From contig NZ_AP014510.1 in assembly GCF_000828675.1 (NCBI RefSeq), positions 1 to 64,000 on the forward strand: DNA of 64,000 nt, given 5' to 3'. Position numbers and translations under genes: made by a program. Numbering within the stretch: position 1 is the stretch's first letter; the number at the start of each line of letters is the position of its first letter. The stretch is from Thermotoga profunda AZM34c06. GTDB taxonomy: Bacteria; Thermotogota; Thermotogae; Thermotogales; DSM-5069. This document shows, piece after piece, positions 53,874 through 63,383 of this stretch. The notes beneath the pieces were generated by a model, which saw only the letters and a list, made by a program, of their open reading frames with translations, made no database searches and was not told the DNA's origin.

Positions 53874-55424
53874 TTAAGTTTTATGTGCTGTTTGTTCAGA
53901 AACAAAGAATAAAATCAACACAATCCACATCAAGATTGAATTGAGTGCTTGTGCTTCACCTACATGACGCGTACTGAAGAGTTTATAGGTTGCGACAGAC
54001 AAAGTAGCTAACTGACCATCTGAAAGAATTATAGTGGCTGTGATTTCTCCGAGTGCTATTGCCATGCAAAAAGCAAAAGCTCCCAGCAATTCCTTTTTGA
54101 AAATCGGCAGTGTTATCTTGAAAAATCTCTCCAAAGAACCACAACCATCGATTTTACTTGCCTCTTCGATCTCCTTTGGAAGACTTCTCCAAACATTTTG
54201 AAGAGAACTGTGAACTAAAGGTAGAGATATCAATGCGTAAATACCACCCAACTTGAGTACCTGGGGTACACCGCCAAGAAGGATCATACCAAAAGCCATT
54301 GTCGCTGGAGAGATTGCTATTGGTAAATACACTAATGCAGATAAAGATGTCTTAAACCTGACAGAAGCATAGGAGCTGATCAACCCAATAGCACAAACGC
54401 ATATCCCAACTACCGAACTCAACAATAAACTGTAAATAACCACAGACCACGTATTTGTTCCTATTATCCATTCAACACTTTGACTGAACAACCTTCTGAA
54501 ATTTTCAAACGTGAAGCCACTTCCATATCTTATAAACCCACCAAAACAAGCCATAATCAACGGTAAAAAAACGAATAATCCAACAAATACAACATAAAGA
54601 TAAGACCATTTTGGTCTTTTCTCCTTGAGCGTTTCACCAAAAAATTCCTCAGTTCTATTGGATAATATCAAAAAAACAAGACTCGCCAATGCCACAAAAA
54701 TCATTTGAAACAATGTCAAAAACAGCGCACTTTCAAAATCCAAAAGAACTCTCAAATACATATAGATGCTCACTTCTATAGTTGAGTATTTGATCCCACC
54801 TAAGATCATAACAACGGCAAAACTGGTAAAACAGTATAGATAAGAAAGTGCAAAAGCAGAACCAATAGCGGGTGTCATTAAGGGTAATTCAACATGCCAA
54901 AATCTTTTGAACTTCGAGGCTCCTTCAAGATTAGCCATTTCAAGAAGACTTTTATCTATTCTCTCAAAAGCGTCACCAACGATCCTTATGAACAGAGGAA
55001 AGTTATAAAACACATGGCCAATTAATACCGCGGTGAATGTATATAGTATCCTGATCCTTAGATTGAAAAAAGACAACACCCAATTCACTATTCCATTGTT
55101 ACCAAAAGTGAGTAAAAAACCTATTGCCATCGATATCCCAGGAAGTACAAAAGGCACCATGCTCGCAGACTTTAAAAGACTCTTCACAGTTTTTGGAAGT
55201 CTTGTTCTTGCGATCAAATAAGCGCCTGGTACTCCAAGAAGCATTGTCAGAAAAGCCGATATTAATGCTTGAAAGATAGTGAATTTTATAACCGTGGTGT
55301 TTTTTAAAAGTATTTGGTGAAGATCTCCGTTTGGAAATCTCAGAAACAATAAAACAAGTGGATAAATCAAAAAGGTGCCGATAAAGACTATCGGCACCAA
55401 GCCCAAGATTATCTTTCTTTTCAT
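53874..55424 (-). CDS. thiP: thiamine-type ABC transporter permease ThiP
   Basis: This 516-residue permease has about twelve transmembrane helices in two homologous halves, each ending in an EAA loop (EMANLEGASKFKRFWHVELPL near 160; EEASKIDGCGSLERFFKITLPI near 435). It is the fused-duplicated form typical of ThiP. It overlaps the binding-protein gene by 4 bp and is controlled by the TPP riboswitch upstream. The ATPase ThiQ, which normally follows, is absent; downstream is only the LacI remnant on the other strand. Confidence 0.9.
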   Translation of the reverse strand: MKRKIILGLVPIVFIGTFLIYPLVLLFLRFPNGDLHQILLKNTTVIKFTIFQALISAFLTMLLGVPGAYLIARTRLPKTVKSLLKSASMVPFVLPGISMAIGFLLTFGNNGIVNWVLSFFNLRIRILYTFTAVLIGHVFYNFPLFIRIVGDAFERIDKSLLEMANLEGASKFKRFWHVELPLMTPAIGSAFALSYLYCFTSFAVVMILGGIKYSTIEVSIYMYLRVLLDFESALFLTLFQMIFVALASLVFLILSNRTEEFFGETLKEKRPKWSYLYVVFVGLFVFLPLIMACFGGFIRYGSGFTFENFRRLFSQSVEWIIGTNTWSVVIYSLLLSSVVGICVCAIGLISSYASVRFKTSLSALVYLPIAISPATMAFGMILLGGVPQVLKLGGIYALISLPLVHSSLQNVWRSLPKEIEEASKIDGCGSLERFFKITLPIFKKELLGAFAFCMAIALGEITATIILSDGQLATLSVATYKLFSTRHVGEAQALNSILMWIVLILFFVSEQTAHKT

Positions 55425-56407
55425 CTACCTATCATTACTCCTGCCCATTTTTCAAGCCACTCTTTACCTTTTTGGTCAAATGTGCCATAGTCAAATGACA
55501 GCACTTTATCTATCTTAGGCGCATATTTGTAAGCTTGTGGAAGTTCTATTTCTATAACTGGGTACATCCATTGGTTTAATGGTATCTGCGACTGAAATTC
55601 TTCGCTCAAAATAAATTCAATGAACTTCTTCGCAAGATCGAGATTTTTCGTACCTTTCACTATGGCTGCGTACTCTATCTGCACAAAGGCACCTTCTTCC
55701 ATGATTACCGGCAGGTACTTAAGACTTCCATATTCATGGTAACTATAAGCACCATCTGTTGCATAGCTCACCATGATATCTGCCTCTCCCGTTTCGAGCA
55801 TACTGAATGCTTCATCCCATCCCGGCGTTATGGTCAAAATATTGTTCTTTAAATTCTTCCAGTAATCCAAAAATCCGTCCTCACCGAAAACCGCCACCGT
55901 CCATAACATAAAAGAAAGTCCCGTACTCGATGTACGAGGATCCTGAACAACCAGTTTCTTTCTAAATCTCTCATCAAGAAGTTCTTTAAAAGATCTCGGT
56001 GGGTTCTCTATATCTTCGGTGTTGTAAACCAAGGCAATCGCACCATAATCAAATGGTGTACCGTAACCCTGTGTGTCCAAAAGTTCTTTGTTCTTCACTT
56101 TTGATATGTTCTGTGGAACAAACTGTGTCAAAAGTCCCTCAGAGATCGCACGTCTTAATAAAGGTTGATCCAATCCAATCACAACATCGGCCTTTGGCTG
56201 ATCTTTCTCAAGAATCAACCTTGCGAGTACATTCCCAGCATCTCCAAAAGATAGTACCTTCACTTTGACATTGCTTTGTCTTTCAAAAATTGGCAAGACT
56301 TTCTGCGCAATTCCCGATGCGAAACTGCTATAGGTATACACAACTAATTCCTGAGAGAGTATTGACACCGCGAAAATTAATGATACAATAAATAACAACT
56401 TTCTCAT
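55421..56407 (-). CDS. thiB: thiamine-type ABC transporter substrate-binding protein ThiB/TbpA
   Basis: This 328-residue binding protein has a signal peptide (residues 1-19) and a type II periplasmic fold, with LVVYTYSSFASGIAQKVLPIFE at the N terminus and DVVIGLDQPLLRRA near 75. It resembles iron/thiamine binding proteins; the TPP riboswitch directly upstream identifies the ligand as thiamine or a phosphate or precursor of it. ATG at 56407 follows GGGGAGGTGG by 5 to 6 bases. Confidence 0.92.
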   Translation of the reverse strand: MRKLLFIVSLIFAVSILSQELVVYTYSSFASGIAQKVLPIFERQSNVKVKVLSFGDAGNVLARLILEKDQPKADVVIGLDQPLLRRAISEGLLTQFVPQNISKVKNKELLDTQGYGTPFDYGAIALVYNTEDIENPPRSFKELLDERFRKKLVVQDPRTSSTGLSFMLWTVAVFGEDGFLDYWKNLKNNILTITPGWDEAFSMLETGEADIMVSYATDGAYSYHEYGSLKYLPVIMEEGAFVQIEYAAIVKGTKNLDLAKKFIEFILSEEFQSQIPLNQWMYPVIEIELPQAYKYAPKIDKVLSFDYGTFDQKGKEWLEKWAGVMIGR

Positions 56408-56426
56408 ATACACCACCTCCCCTAAG

Positions 56427-56450
56427 TTAAAACCCCGCCACCGGCGGGGT
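56427..56450 (-). terminator. attenuator terminator of the TPP riboswitch
   Basis: On the minus strand ACCCCGCC pairs with GGCGGGGT around GGT, followed by TTTAAC. It lies 14 bp downstream of the aptamer and just before the ribosome site of thiB. Confidence 0.85.
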
Positions 56451-56464
56451 AATTTGATTTTTCA

Positions 56465-56555
56465 CTTGCTCCCTACGCCGGCATTACCCGGATCAGGTTC
56501 AAGGGTCGAGGACTTCCGTCCTCCTCTCAGCCTCGGATTAGAAGCTCCCCTGCAG
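56465..56555 (-). promoter_or_regulatory. TPP riboswitch (THI element)
   Basis: Read on the minus strand, the aptamer has GCAGGGGAGCTTC, the CTGAGAGG core, a variable stem GGACGGAAGTCC, and the conserved ACCCTTGAACCTGATCCGGG with TAATGCCGGCGTAGGGAGC. This is the full THI-box consensus. High TPP should favour the following terminator and shut off thiBP. Confidence 0.97.
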
Positions 56556-56577
56556 ATATATTCACTTGGCCATTTTT

Positions 56578-56586
56578 ATTGTATCA
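56578..56586 (-). promoter_or_regulatory. extended -10 promoter of the thiBP operon
   Basis: TGATACAAT on the minus strand fits TGN-TATAAT with one change; no clear -35 was found. The aptamer begins about 20 bases downstream. Confidence 0.55.
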
Positions 56587-56668
56587 TAAGAAAATGATCT
56601 GTGTGAATTACATGATGATTGTTTTTATGTTGTAAAATTGTCTTGTACCACGAGAGGAGTGGAAAATT

Positions 56669-57715
56669 GTGAAACTCGGTGACAAGATTCCAAAGGATGT
56701 TTTTAACGAGCTTGGAATCAATGCTTTCTCAGATCTCCCCTTCATTCAGCAGTTAAACCAAAAACTGAACGAAAACGTTGAAATCATAGCAAAAGTTTCC
56801 AGCAAAAAACTTCAGGAAGCTAAGGATCAGAAAAAATTTCTGTTGGTAACTTTAACTGATAAAACCGGAAGTGTTAGAGCTGTCGATTGGTACAATGCCG
56901 ATAAAAACTTCACCAAGATTAATGAAGGCGATGTTATTTTGGCAAAAGGAAGGGTTGTTTATTTTGAAGATCATGTTCAAATCAATTTGGATAAAGAACC
57001 AGACTCTGTAAGATGTCTGGCCGATTCGGAATACGACTTTCAGAGATTTGTTGATGTAACAGCTCAAGACATCGATAAGATGTACGAAAAGTTGACGATA
57101 TTCATTAAAGAAATACGAGATGATGATTTGAGAAAACTGTTGCAGAGTTTTTTCACAGAAGATGATCAGTTCATCAAAGATTTCATTCAGGTTCCTGCCG
57201 GAGTGAATGTCCACCATGCTTACCTTGGCGGACTACTCGAACACACCGTAGATGTGGCAAATTTGTGCAAGAAAGTTTCAACTGTGTACGAACAGTTTCT
57301 CAACAAAGACATTCTAATCACCGGCGCTATTCTGCACGATATCGGAAAAGTGAGAGAATACAGGGTAACTCAGAAGGGATTCGAGGTGACCGATGAAGGA
57401 GAGTTGATCGGCCATATAGTACTTGGCGCTCAAATGTTCAAAGAACGTGCAATCAAGATGTCGCTAAATAAGAACAAGTTGATGCAAATTGAGCACATAA
57501 TTCTTTCTCATCATGGAGAACTTGAATGGGGATCACCGGTTGTTCCAAAGACAGCGGAAGCCTTTGTAATCCATATGCTTGAAAACATGGATGCAAAACT
57601 CGCACGCTTTAGAGCAATAGGTGAAAAAGAAAAGAAGAATGGCACTGAAAAACTCTGGAGTGAGTACGACAAACATCTTCAGAGACGTCTCTGGCTTGGG
57701 GGGATTGAGCAGTGA
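56669..57715 (+). CDS. yhaM: 3'-to-5' exoribonuclease YhaM-family (OB fold plus HD domain)
   Basis: The 348-residue protein has an N-terminal OB-fold nucleic-acid-binding domain (residues 30-120, FLLVTLTDKTGSVRAVDWY) and a C-terminal HD hydrolase domain with VHHAYLGGLLEHTVDVANLC near 185 and ILHDIGKVREY near 225. This is the YhaM/CBF1 architecture; relatives trim RNA ends and single-stranded DNA. GTG at 56669 follows GAGGAGTGG. The stop overlaps the phosphohexomutase start (GTGA). Confidence 0.92.
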   Translation: MKLGDKIPKDVFNELGINAFSDLPFIQQLNQKLNENVEIIAKVSSKKLQEAKDQKKFLLVTLTDKTGSVRAVDWYNADKNFTKINEGDVILAKGRVVYFEDHVQINLDKEPDSVRCLADSEYDFQRFVDVTAQDIDKMYEKLTIFIKEIRDDDLRKLLQSFFTEDDQFIKDFIQVPAGVNVHHAYLGGLLEHTVDVANLCKKVSTVYEQFLNKDILITGAILHDIGKVREYRVTQKGFEVTDEGELIGHIVLGAQMFKERAIKMSLNKNKLMQIEHIILSHHGELEWGSPVVPKTAEAFVIHMLENMDAKLARFRAIGEKEKKNGTEKLWSEYDKHLQRRLWLGGIEQ

Positions 57716-59121
57716 AGATAAAATTTGGTACGTCCGGCTGGAGAGCTATCATAAGCGATCAATTCACGTTTAGCAATGTAAAAATAGTGAGTCAAGCAAT
57801 TGCTGAATATATCAAAAAAGTTGGTGGAAAAGCTCTGATCGTGGCACGCGATACCCGCTTCATGACAGAGCACTACGCTCAATTGGTAGCTCAGGTTTTA
57901 ACAGCGAATGGTATAAAGGTCTTGATGCCAGAGAATCCCACTCCTACACCTGTGGTCTCATTTGCAATAAGACAATACAAACTCGCCGGTGGTATAAATA
58001 TCACTGCATCGCACAATCCACCTGAATATTGTGGTATAAAATTCAATCCAGCCGATGGATCACCCGCATCACCGGAAGTAACAAAAGAAATAGAAACTTT
58101 AATCGAAAAAATAGAGGAAAAAAAGATACCCATGATCAGTCTTCGCGAGGCGAGCGCTAAAGAACTCTTCGAAGTCTTTGAACCAAGAACTGATTATATG
58201 AAGGCAATCGCACAAAAGGTAGATTTGGAAAGAATTAAGTCTGCTGGTTTGAAAGTCATCGCAGATTTACTCTATGGGACTTCGATAGGTTACTTAGACG
58301 AACTGTGCAAATCCGTTTGTGGTGAATTTGACGTCGTCCACAATTATAGGAACCCATATTTTGGGGGAGATAGACCAGAACCAGATGAAGATAGACTCAG
58401 AGACCTTGCAGAGAAAGTGAAAAATCGTGGTTGGGACATCGTTGTGGCAACCGATGGTGATGCAGATAGATTTGGAATCGTCGATGATAACGGTGAGTAC
58501 GTAAAGCCAAATGAAGTGATCGCCCTTCTCGCACACCATTTGTATACACATAGAAACTTCAATGGACCTGTAGCAAGAACGATTGCCACATCCCATGCAA
58601 TCGATTCTGTAGCACAGATCTTCAAGCAAAAAGTTTTGGAAACGCCTGTTGGATTCAAATTTCTTGCAAATGTGCTTCTCTCGGAGAATGTAGTTATCGC
58701 GGGAGAAGAAAGCGGTGGTCTTACCATACAAGGCCACACACCGGAGAAAGACGGAATATTGGCATGCATGCTCGTACTCGAGATGATTGCATACGAAAGA
58801 AAAAGTCTTTCACAGATAAGGAAAGATTTTCGTAAGAATTACGGTGAATTTTTCAACACAAGAATAGATCTTGAGTTATCCGATGAACAAGAAAAACAAG
58901 AACTTTTGACAAAATTTAGGAATATAAAAGATTATCTGTTAGGCATAAAAATAGTCGATCAAGATTCGATCGACGGCTTGAGGTATTTCTTTGATAAACC
59001 TGGTGCATGGATACTTGCAAGAGCCTCAGGAACCGAACCGGTTGTGAGAATATACTTTGAAGCGAAGGATCCTCAAACGTTCCAGTCGATGCTTTTGGCT
59101 GTACGCAAAATGAGTAGATAG
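57712..59121 (+). CDS. phosphoglucomutase/phosphomannomutase family protein
   Basis: This 469-residue alpha-D-phosphohexomutase interconverts hexose 1- and 6-phosphates. The phosphoserine is Ser100 in TASHNPPEYCG, the metal loop is DGDADRFG near 250, the sugar-specificity loop GEESGG near 330 and the phosphate-binding loop RASGTEPVVRIY near 435. The GEESGG loop fits glucose phosphate use, but specificity is not certain. GTG at 57712 overlaps the yhaM stop by 4 bp. Confidence 0.93.
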   Translation: MKIKFGTSGWRAIISDQFTFSNVKIVSQAIAEYIKKVGGKALIVARDTRFMTEHYAQLVAQVLTANGIKVLMPENPTPTPVVSFAIRQYKLAGGINITASHNPPEYCGIKFNPADGSPASPEVTKEIETLIEKIEEKKIPMISLREASAKELFEVFEPRTDYMKAIAQKVDLERIKSAGLKVIADLLYGTSIGYLDELCKSVCGEFDVVHNYRNPYFGGDRPEPDEDRLRDLAEKVKNRGWDIVVATDGDADRFGIVDDNGEYVKPNEVIALLAHHLYTHRNFNGPVARTIATSHAIDSVAQIFKQKVLETPVGFKFLANVLLSENVVIAGEESGGLTIQGHTPEKDGILACMLVLEMIAYERKSLSQIRKDFRKNYGEFFNTRIDLELSDEQEKQELLTKFRNIKDYLLGIKIVDQDSIDGLRYFFDKPGAWILARASGTEPVVRIYFEAKDPQTFQSMLLAVRKMSR

Positions 59122-59132
59122 GAAGGGAAAAG

Positions 59133-61289
59133 ATGAAAAAGATCATAATTGTCGAATCACCTGCGAAAGCAAAGACGATAAAGCAAATTCTCAAAGGTGA
59201 ATACGATGTAATTTCCTCAAAGGGGCATGTGCGTGATCTGCCTGAAAAAGAATTTGGTGTAGATATAAAAAACGATTTTGAACCGGAGTTCAAGATCATC
59301 GATGGAAAAGAGAAGGTTGTACAGGAACTTTCCACAAAAACAAAGGGTAAGGAAGTTTTTCTGGCATCGGATATGGATAGAGAAGGCGAAGCGATAGCAT
59401 GGCATCTTGCGGACATCCTTGGAATTTTAGACAAGAAAAACAGAATTGTTTTCAGCGAAATCACACCGCAAGCTATACAAAAAGCAGTCAAATCACCAAG
59501 GTATATAGACATGAGAAAGGTCCAGGCTCAATTGGCAAGGCGCATACTCGATCGTATAGTTGGATACAAAATAAGTCCATTGCTTTGGAAAATGCTCAAG
59601 GCAAATCTGAGCGCTGGTAGAGTGCAATCAGCAGCATTGAAAATTATCTGTGAAAGAGAGATTCAAAGACACAGATTCATCCCAAAAAAATTCTGGAAAG
59701 TCCAGGGTTATGTTGGTTCGCTGAAGTTCTATTTGACACACATAGATCAAAAGAGAGTACAGATGCAGGACGTCACCAAAGAAATAGCCCAGGATATAGA
59801 AAAAAATGTGAAGAAATTAAAGGTAAAGCAAGTTAAAAAAAGAGAGGTACGCAAAAAGCCACCACTACCTTTCATAACCAGTACACTTCAGCAAGAGGCA
59901 GCAAATAAATTGGGATTTTCTGTGAACAAGACTATGCAAATCGCACAACAACTCTACGAAGGAATCGATACACCGAGCGGACACAAGGCTTTCATAACAT
60001 ACATGAGAACAGATTCCACTCGAATCTCAGATTATGCCAAACAAATGGCAAGAGAATACATATTGAGCAATTACGGTGATAAATACCTTGGAACACAAAG
60101 TTCACCACAAAAAAAAGGACAAAATATTCAAGATGCACATGAAGCAATTAGACCTGTTGAGATCAGTCTCACTCCAGATGAAGCCGAAAAAGAATTGTCA
60201 AAGGATCACGCCAAACTCTATAAACTCATATGGGAAAGATTTGTTGCATCGCAGATGAGTGAAGCAATTTACGAAGAAACAACGATAATATTTGAATGTG
60301 AAAAATACATGTTTGAAGCGAAAATAGAACACAGAATCTTCGATGGCTTTGAGATCTTATTTAAAAAAGAAAAAGAACAACAGTTTGAAACTTTACCTTC
60401 AGAAGTTACAGTCACCAAATGGCAAATAGAGGAAGACGAGACAAAACCTCCATCCAGATACTCCGAAGCCACAATGGTCCGAGCACTTGAGGCAAGAGGC
60501 ATAGGTAGACCAAGTACATACGCCACTATAATCTCAACTCTCATCGAAAGAAAATACGTCATCAAAAGATCTCAAGAACTTGTTCCAACGGTCATGGGCT
60601 TTGTGGTAAATCATTACATGGAAAAGAGATTTCCACAGATAATCGATCTGGAATTTACAGCACGTATGGAGGAAGCTTTAGACCAAGTAGAACAAGGACA
60701 AAAAGATTACAGAAAACTGCTCAAGGAATTCTATGAACAATTTTCAAAATATTTAGATGATGCTCAAAAACAATGGCTTTCGATAGATATCCCAACGAAT
60801 TTGAAATGTGATTGTGCCGAAGAATATCGTCTAAAAGTTGGAAGGTATGGATTATATCTATCCTGTCCAAAGTGCTCTAAAACCAACTCTGTGGTCCTTG
60901 ATTCACCAGCAGTTTTGGATGATAAAATGTATTTTCAAATCGAAAAACAAGATTCACCACAAATGACATGTCCTTCATGCGGTGGAGAGCTACAGCAAAT
61001 GGACGGTAAATTTGGAAGATATCTAAAGTGCAAAAATTGTGGCAGAAATTACACTGGTTTTGCAAGGGGCAAATGCCCCAAGTGTTCCTCAGCAGTTGAA
61101 AAAAAGATCTCCAAGAACAAAAAGGTGTTTTTCAAGTGTACAAACCAAAACTGTGACTTCATAAGTTGGCTTGAGCCATCTGACGAAAAATGTCCTGAAT
61201 GCTCTCAAAATCTCTACTATAAAAAGACCAGATCAAAAGAAGTTCTCTACTGTCAGAATTGTAAGAAATCTTTCAGCATTAAAAAATAA
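59133..61289 (+). CDS. topA: DNA topoisomerase I
   Basis: This type IA topoisomerase relaxes negative supercoils. The 718-residue protein has a TOPRIM domain (IIVESPAKAKTIKQIL, SDMDREGEAIAWH near 90-105), the catalytic tyrosine Tyr290 in TYMRTDSTR, and a C-terminal tail of four CxxC zinc ribbons (first near 555, last at SECSQ-like CPECSQNLYY near 690). The ATG follows GGAAGGGAAAAG. It begins 11 bp after the mutase gene and ends at a strong terminator. Confidence 0.97.
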   Translation: MKKIIIVESPAKAKTIKQILKGEYDVISSKGHVRDLPEKEFGVDIKNDFEPEFKIIDGKEKVVQELSTKTKGKEVFLASDMDREGEAIAWHLADILGILDKKNRIVFSEITPQAIQKAVKSPRYIDMRKVQAQLARRILDRIVGYKISPLLWKMLKANLSAGRVQSAALKIICEREIQRHRFIPKKFWKVQGYVGSLKFYLTHIDQKRVQMQDVTKEIAQDIEKNVKKLKVKQVKKREVRKKPPLPFITSTLQQEAANKLGFSVNKTMQIAQQLYEGIDTPSGHKAFITYMRTDSTRISDYAKQMAREYILSNYGDKYLGTQSSPQKKGQNIQDAHEAIRPVEISLTPDEAEKELSKDHAKLYKLIWERFVASQMSEAIYEETTIIFECEKYMFEAKIEHRIFDGFEILFKKEKEQQFETLPSEVTVTKWQIEEDETKPPSRYSEATMVRALEARGIGRPSTYATIISTLIERKYVIKRSQELVPTVMGFVVNHYMEKRFPQIIDLEFTARMEEALDQVEQGQKDYRKLLKEFYEQFSKYLDDAQKQWLSIDIPTNLKCDCAEEYRLKVGRYGLYLSCPKCSKTNSVVLDSPAVLDDKMYFQIEKQDSPQMTCPSCGGELQQMDGKFGRYLKCKNCGRNYTGFARGKCPKCSSAVEKKISKNKKVFFKCTNQNCDFISWLEPSDEKCPECSQNLYYKKTRSKEVLYCQNCKKSFSIKK

Positions 61290-61292
61290 AAT

Positions 61293-61314
61293 AAGGTGGG
61301 CGATTGCCCACCTT
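61293..61314. terminator. bidirectional terminator between topA and nhaC
   Basis: AAGGTGGGC pairs with GCCCACCTT around GATT with A-rich and T-rich flanks. Confidence 0.9.
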
Positions 61315-62859
61315 TTATGCATATTTTTTCAAAGACAATTTGTTCAACAATTTAGCCACGAAAATCAAAGAGACTATACCAATCGTCAGCAATATAAAAG
61401 GAGAAATTTTAAAGATACCATACAGTAAGTACATGATCAGGGCTACAAACGCGCAAGCAAGTGCATATGGTATCTGTGTATTCACATGATCAATATGATC
61501 ACTCCCCGAGAAAATAGAAGCAAGAACAGTTGTATCTGAAATAGGTGAACAATGATCTCCAAAGATCGCACCGGCAAAAACTGTACCAGCCATTACTGTA
61601 ACTGAAAGCCATGCGTCATTGGTGATTTTGTAAGCAATTGGTATAGCGATTGGGGTGAGTATGGCCATAGTTCCCCAAGAGGTTCCCGTGGCAAAAGAGA
61701 TCAGCATACCAACGATAAAAATGATGGCCGGGACAAGGGCAAAAGAAACACTCTTTCCCACTACTGAAACTACGTATCCTGCAAGGTTCATATCTTTTGT
61801 CACAGTTCCTATCGACCAAGCAAGTACCAAAATGGCACATGCGAGCAACATCAACTTGAATCCTTCTAAGATTGTTTTCATGGTTTCTGCAACGGTCATC
61901 AATCTAAAACCCAAGGCAATGGTTATACCAGTGAGCGTCATCGCAAAAGCACCCCAGAGTAAAGCAGTCGCGGCATCTGCATTACCAAGTTTCTCGATGA
62001 GAGTTTCTCCCCCAACTTTTGCACCGGTATAATAAAAGCCTATTATCGTTACAACTATCAATGCCAAGATTGGCAGTACGAAAGTAAGTATCATTGGTCT
62101 TTTCTCTATCGGTTTTCCGAGCTCAAAGTCGACATTCAACATTGGTGAAGCACCATCTCTTGATGTCTTACCTTCTCTTTGGGCTCTTACCTCAGCTTTC
62201 AACATGCTTCCAAAATCCCAATTTGTGATCGCAATGATTCCGACAAAGATTACAGTGAAAATACAATAAAAATTAAAAGGAATACTCCCCAAAAACGCCG
62301 TTAAAGGTGAGATATTTGTTATACCCGCACCGTCCATACCATTTTGGATCATAGCCAATTGGTATGCTATCCAGTCAGAGATAAAAAAAGTCGCCACAGG
62401 TGCAGAAGTAGAATCAAGGATATAAGAGAGTTTCTCTTTGGAAATCTTGTGTTGTTCAAAAATGTCTCTCGTCACATTTCCAACTATCGCCGCATTGATA
62501 TAATCGTTGAAAAAGACAATGACACCCAAAAGCCACGCCCAGACACTCGCAGATCTTTTCGTCTTTATCTTTGTTCTTGCCCAGTCTGCAAGTGCTTTAC
62601 TTCCACCAAGCCGCCATATAAAAGCTATACCAGCACCCATGAACAAATTAAACAGAAGTAACTTTGCATCCCATTCATCTGCTATTGATTCTATGATCTT
62701 TTCGAGTGAATAACCAATCCCTGTGATCGGATTAAAACCGTTGAGCAATAATCCTCCAGTGAAGATACCCAGAAAAAGAGATAGCAAAACATTTTTGGTG
62801 ACAAAACACAGAACGATTGCAACAAGTGGTGGTAATATTGACCATACAGTACCTTCCAC
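61315..62859 (-). CDS. nhaC: Na+/H+ antiporter NhaC family protein
   Basis: This 514-residue protein has about twelve transmembrane helices and the NhaC-family stretches FFNDYINAAIVGNVTRD near 115, ATFFISDWIAYQLAM near 150, ATGTSWGTMAILTPIAIP near 395 and GAIFGDHCSPISDTTVLAS near 435. It exchanges Na+ for H+ or, in some members, malate/lactate or amines. GTG at 62859 follows GGGAGGTG by 6 bases. The leader has a terminator hairpin directly after the promoter. Confidence 0.92.
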   Translation of the reverse strand: MEGTVWSILPPLVAIVLCFVTKNVLLSLFLGIFTGGLLLNGFNPITGIGYSLEKIIESIADEWDAKLLLFNLFMGAGIAFIWRLGGSKALADWARTKIKTKRSASVWAWLLGVIVFFNDYINAAIVGNVTRDIFEQHKISKEKLSYILDSTSAPVATFFISDWIAYQLAMIQNGMDGAGITNISPLTAFLGSIPFNFYCIFTVIFVGIIAITNWDFGSMLKAEVRAQREGKTSRDGASPMLNVDFELGKPIEKRPMILTFVLPILALIVVTIIGFYYTGAKVGGETLIEKLGNADAATALLWGAFAMTLTGITIALGFRLMTVAETMKTILEGFKLMLLACAILVLAWSIGTVTKDMNLAGYVVSVVGKSVSFALVPAIIFIVGMLISFATGTSWGTMAILTPIAIPIAYKITNDAWLSVTVMAGTVFAGAIFGDHCSPISDTTVLASIFSGSDHIDHVNTQIPYALACAFVALIMYLLYGIFKISPFILLTIGIVSLIFVAKLLNKLSLKKYA

Positions 62860-62904
62860 CCAGTACACCTCCCAAGTTAGTTTGTGCTACTACATATAAT
62901 AAAC

Positions 62905-62931
62905 AAAAAAGCAGGGTTTTTAACCCTGCTT
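62905..62931 (-). terminator. promoter-proximal terminator hairpin in the nhaC leader
   Basis: On the minus strand AAGCAGGG (62931-62924) pairs with CCCTGCTT (62916-62909) around TTAAAAA, followed by TTTTT. The stem begins about 6 bases after the -10, so it is almost at the RNA 5' end. Confidence 0.85.
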
Positions 62932-62936
62932 CTTAT

Positions 62937-62964
62937 ATTATACCACAAAAACAAAATTTGTCAA
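62937..62964 (-). promoter_or_regulatory. consensus promoter of nhaC
   Basis: On the minus strand TTGACA (62964-62959) and TATAAT (62942-62937) are separated by 16 bp. Confidence 0.93.
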
Positions 62965-63082
62965 GAGTAATTTTTAGAACATCCAACTTCGATATAAGTA
63001 TACCACGTCTTTATCAAATGATCAACCTATTCTAAAATAAAAAAGTGTCCAAGATAAATCTTCACCATTAAACCCAAGAGAG

Positions 63083-63290
63083 TAGACCTATGGCAATATA
63101 CGAAGGGGGTATTTTATCCACCGGTGGATCAGCGCTGTCCATTATATAGTATACGATTTTTTGTTTGTAACAATTTCTTGTTTTTGCCTTTCTGATGATA
63201 CTTTGGTATAGAAAACTCATTTTGTTTCACTATTCATCGCTGTAACAGAACTTTGTTGAGACTAACTTTTGAGAGTGATTTTATAAGCCT
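63083..63290 (+). repeat. copy 2 of a diverged ~207-bp intergenic repeat
   Basis: This copy aligns with 24218-24423 in the same orientation, with an identical 20-base run at 63138-63157. It carries the palindrome CCACCGGTGG (63119-63128) where copy 1 has CCAGGATCCTGG. It lies in the 524-bp gap between divergent nhaC and the pullulanase gene, outside the nhaC promoter. No coding capacity is shared by the two copies. The rest of the gap (63291-63370) holds only a possible TAAAAT -10 at 63345-63350. Confidence 0.8.
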
Positions 63291-63383
63291 TTAGTCATAC
63301 ATTTTCAATGCGGATACTCTGGTTTTTAGAACAGATCTATCGTGTAAAATCATTTTGGAAGCAAATGACCAAGGAGGTGAAAA

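Noticed and set aside
63192-63214. Hammerhead-like CTGATGA...GAAA in repeat copy 2
   Set aside because: The intervening bases do not form a proper stem II next to the core, and repeat copy 1 lacks CTGATGA, so the match is chance.
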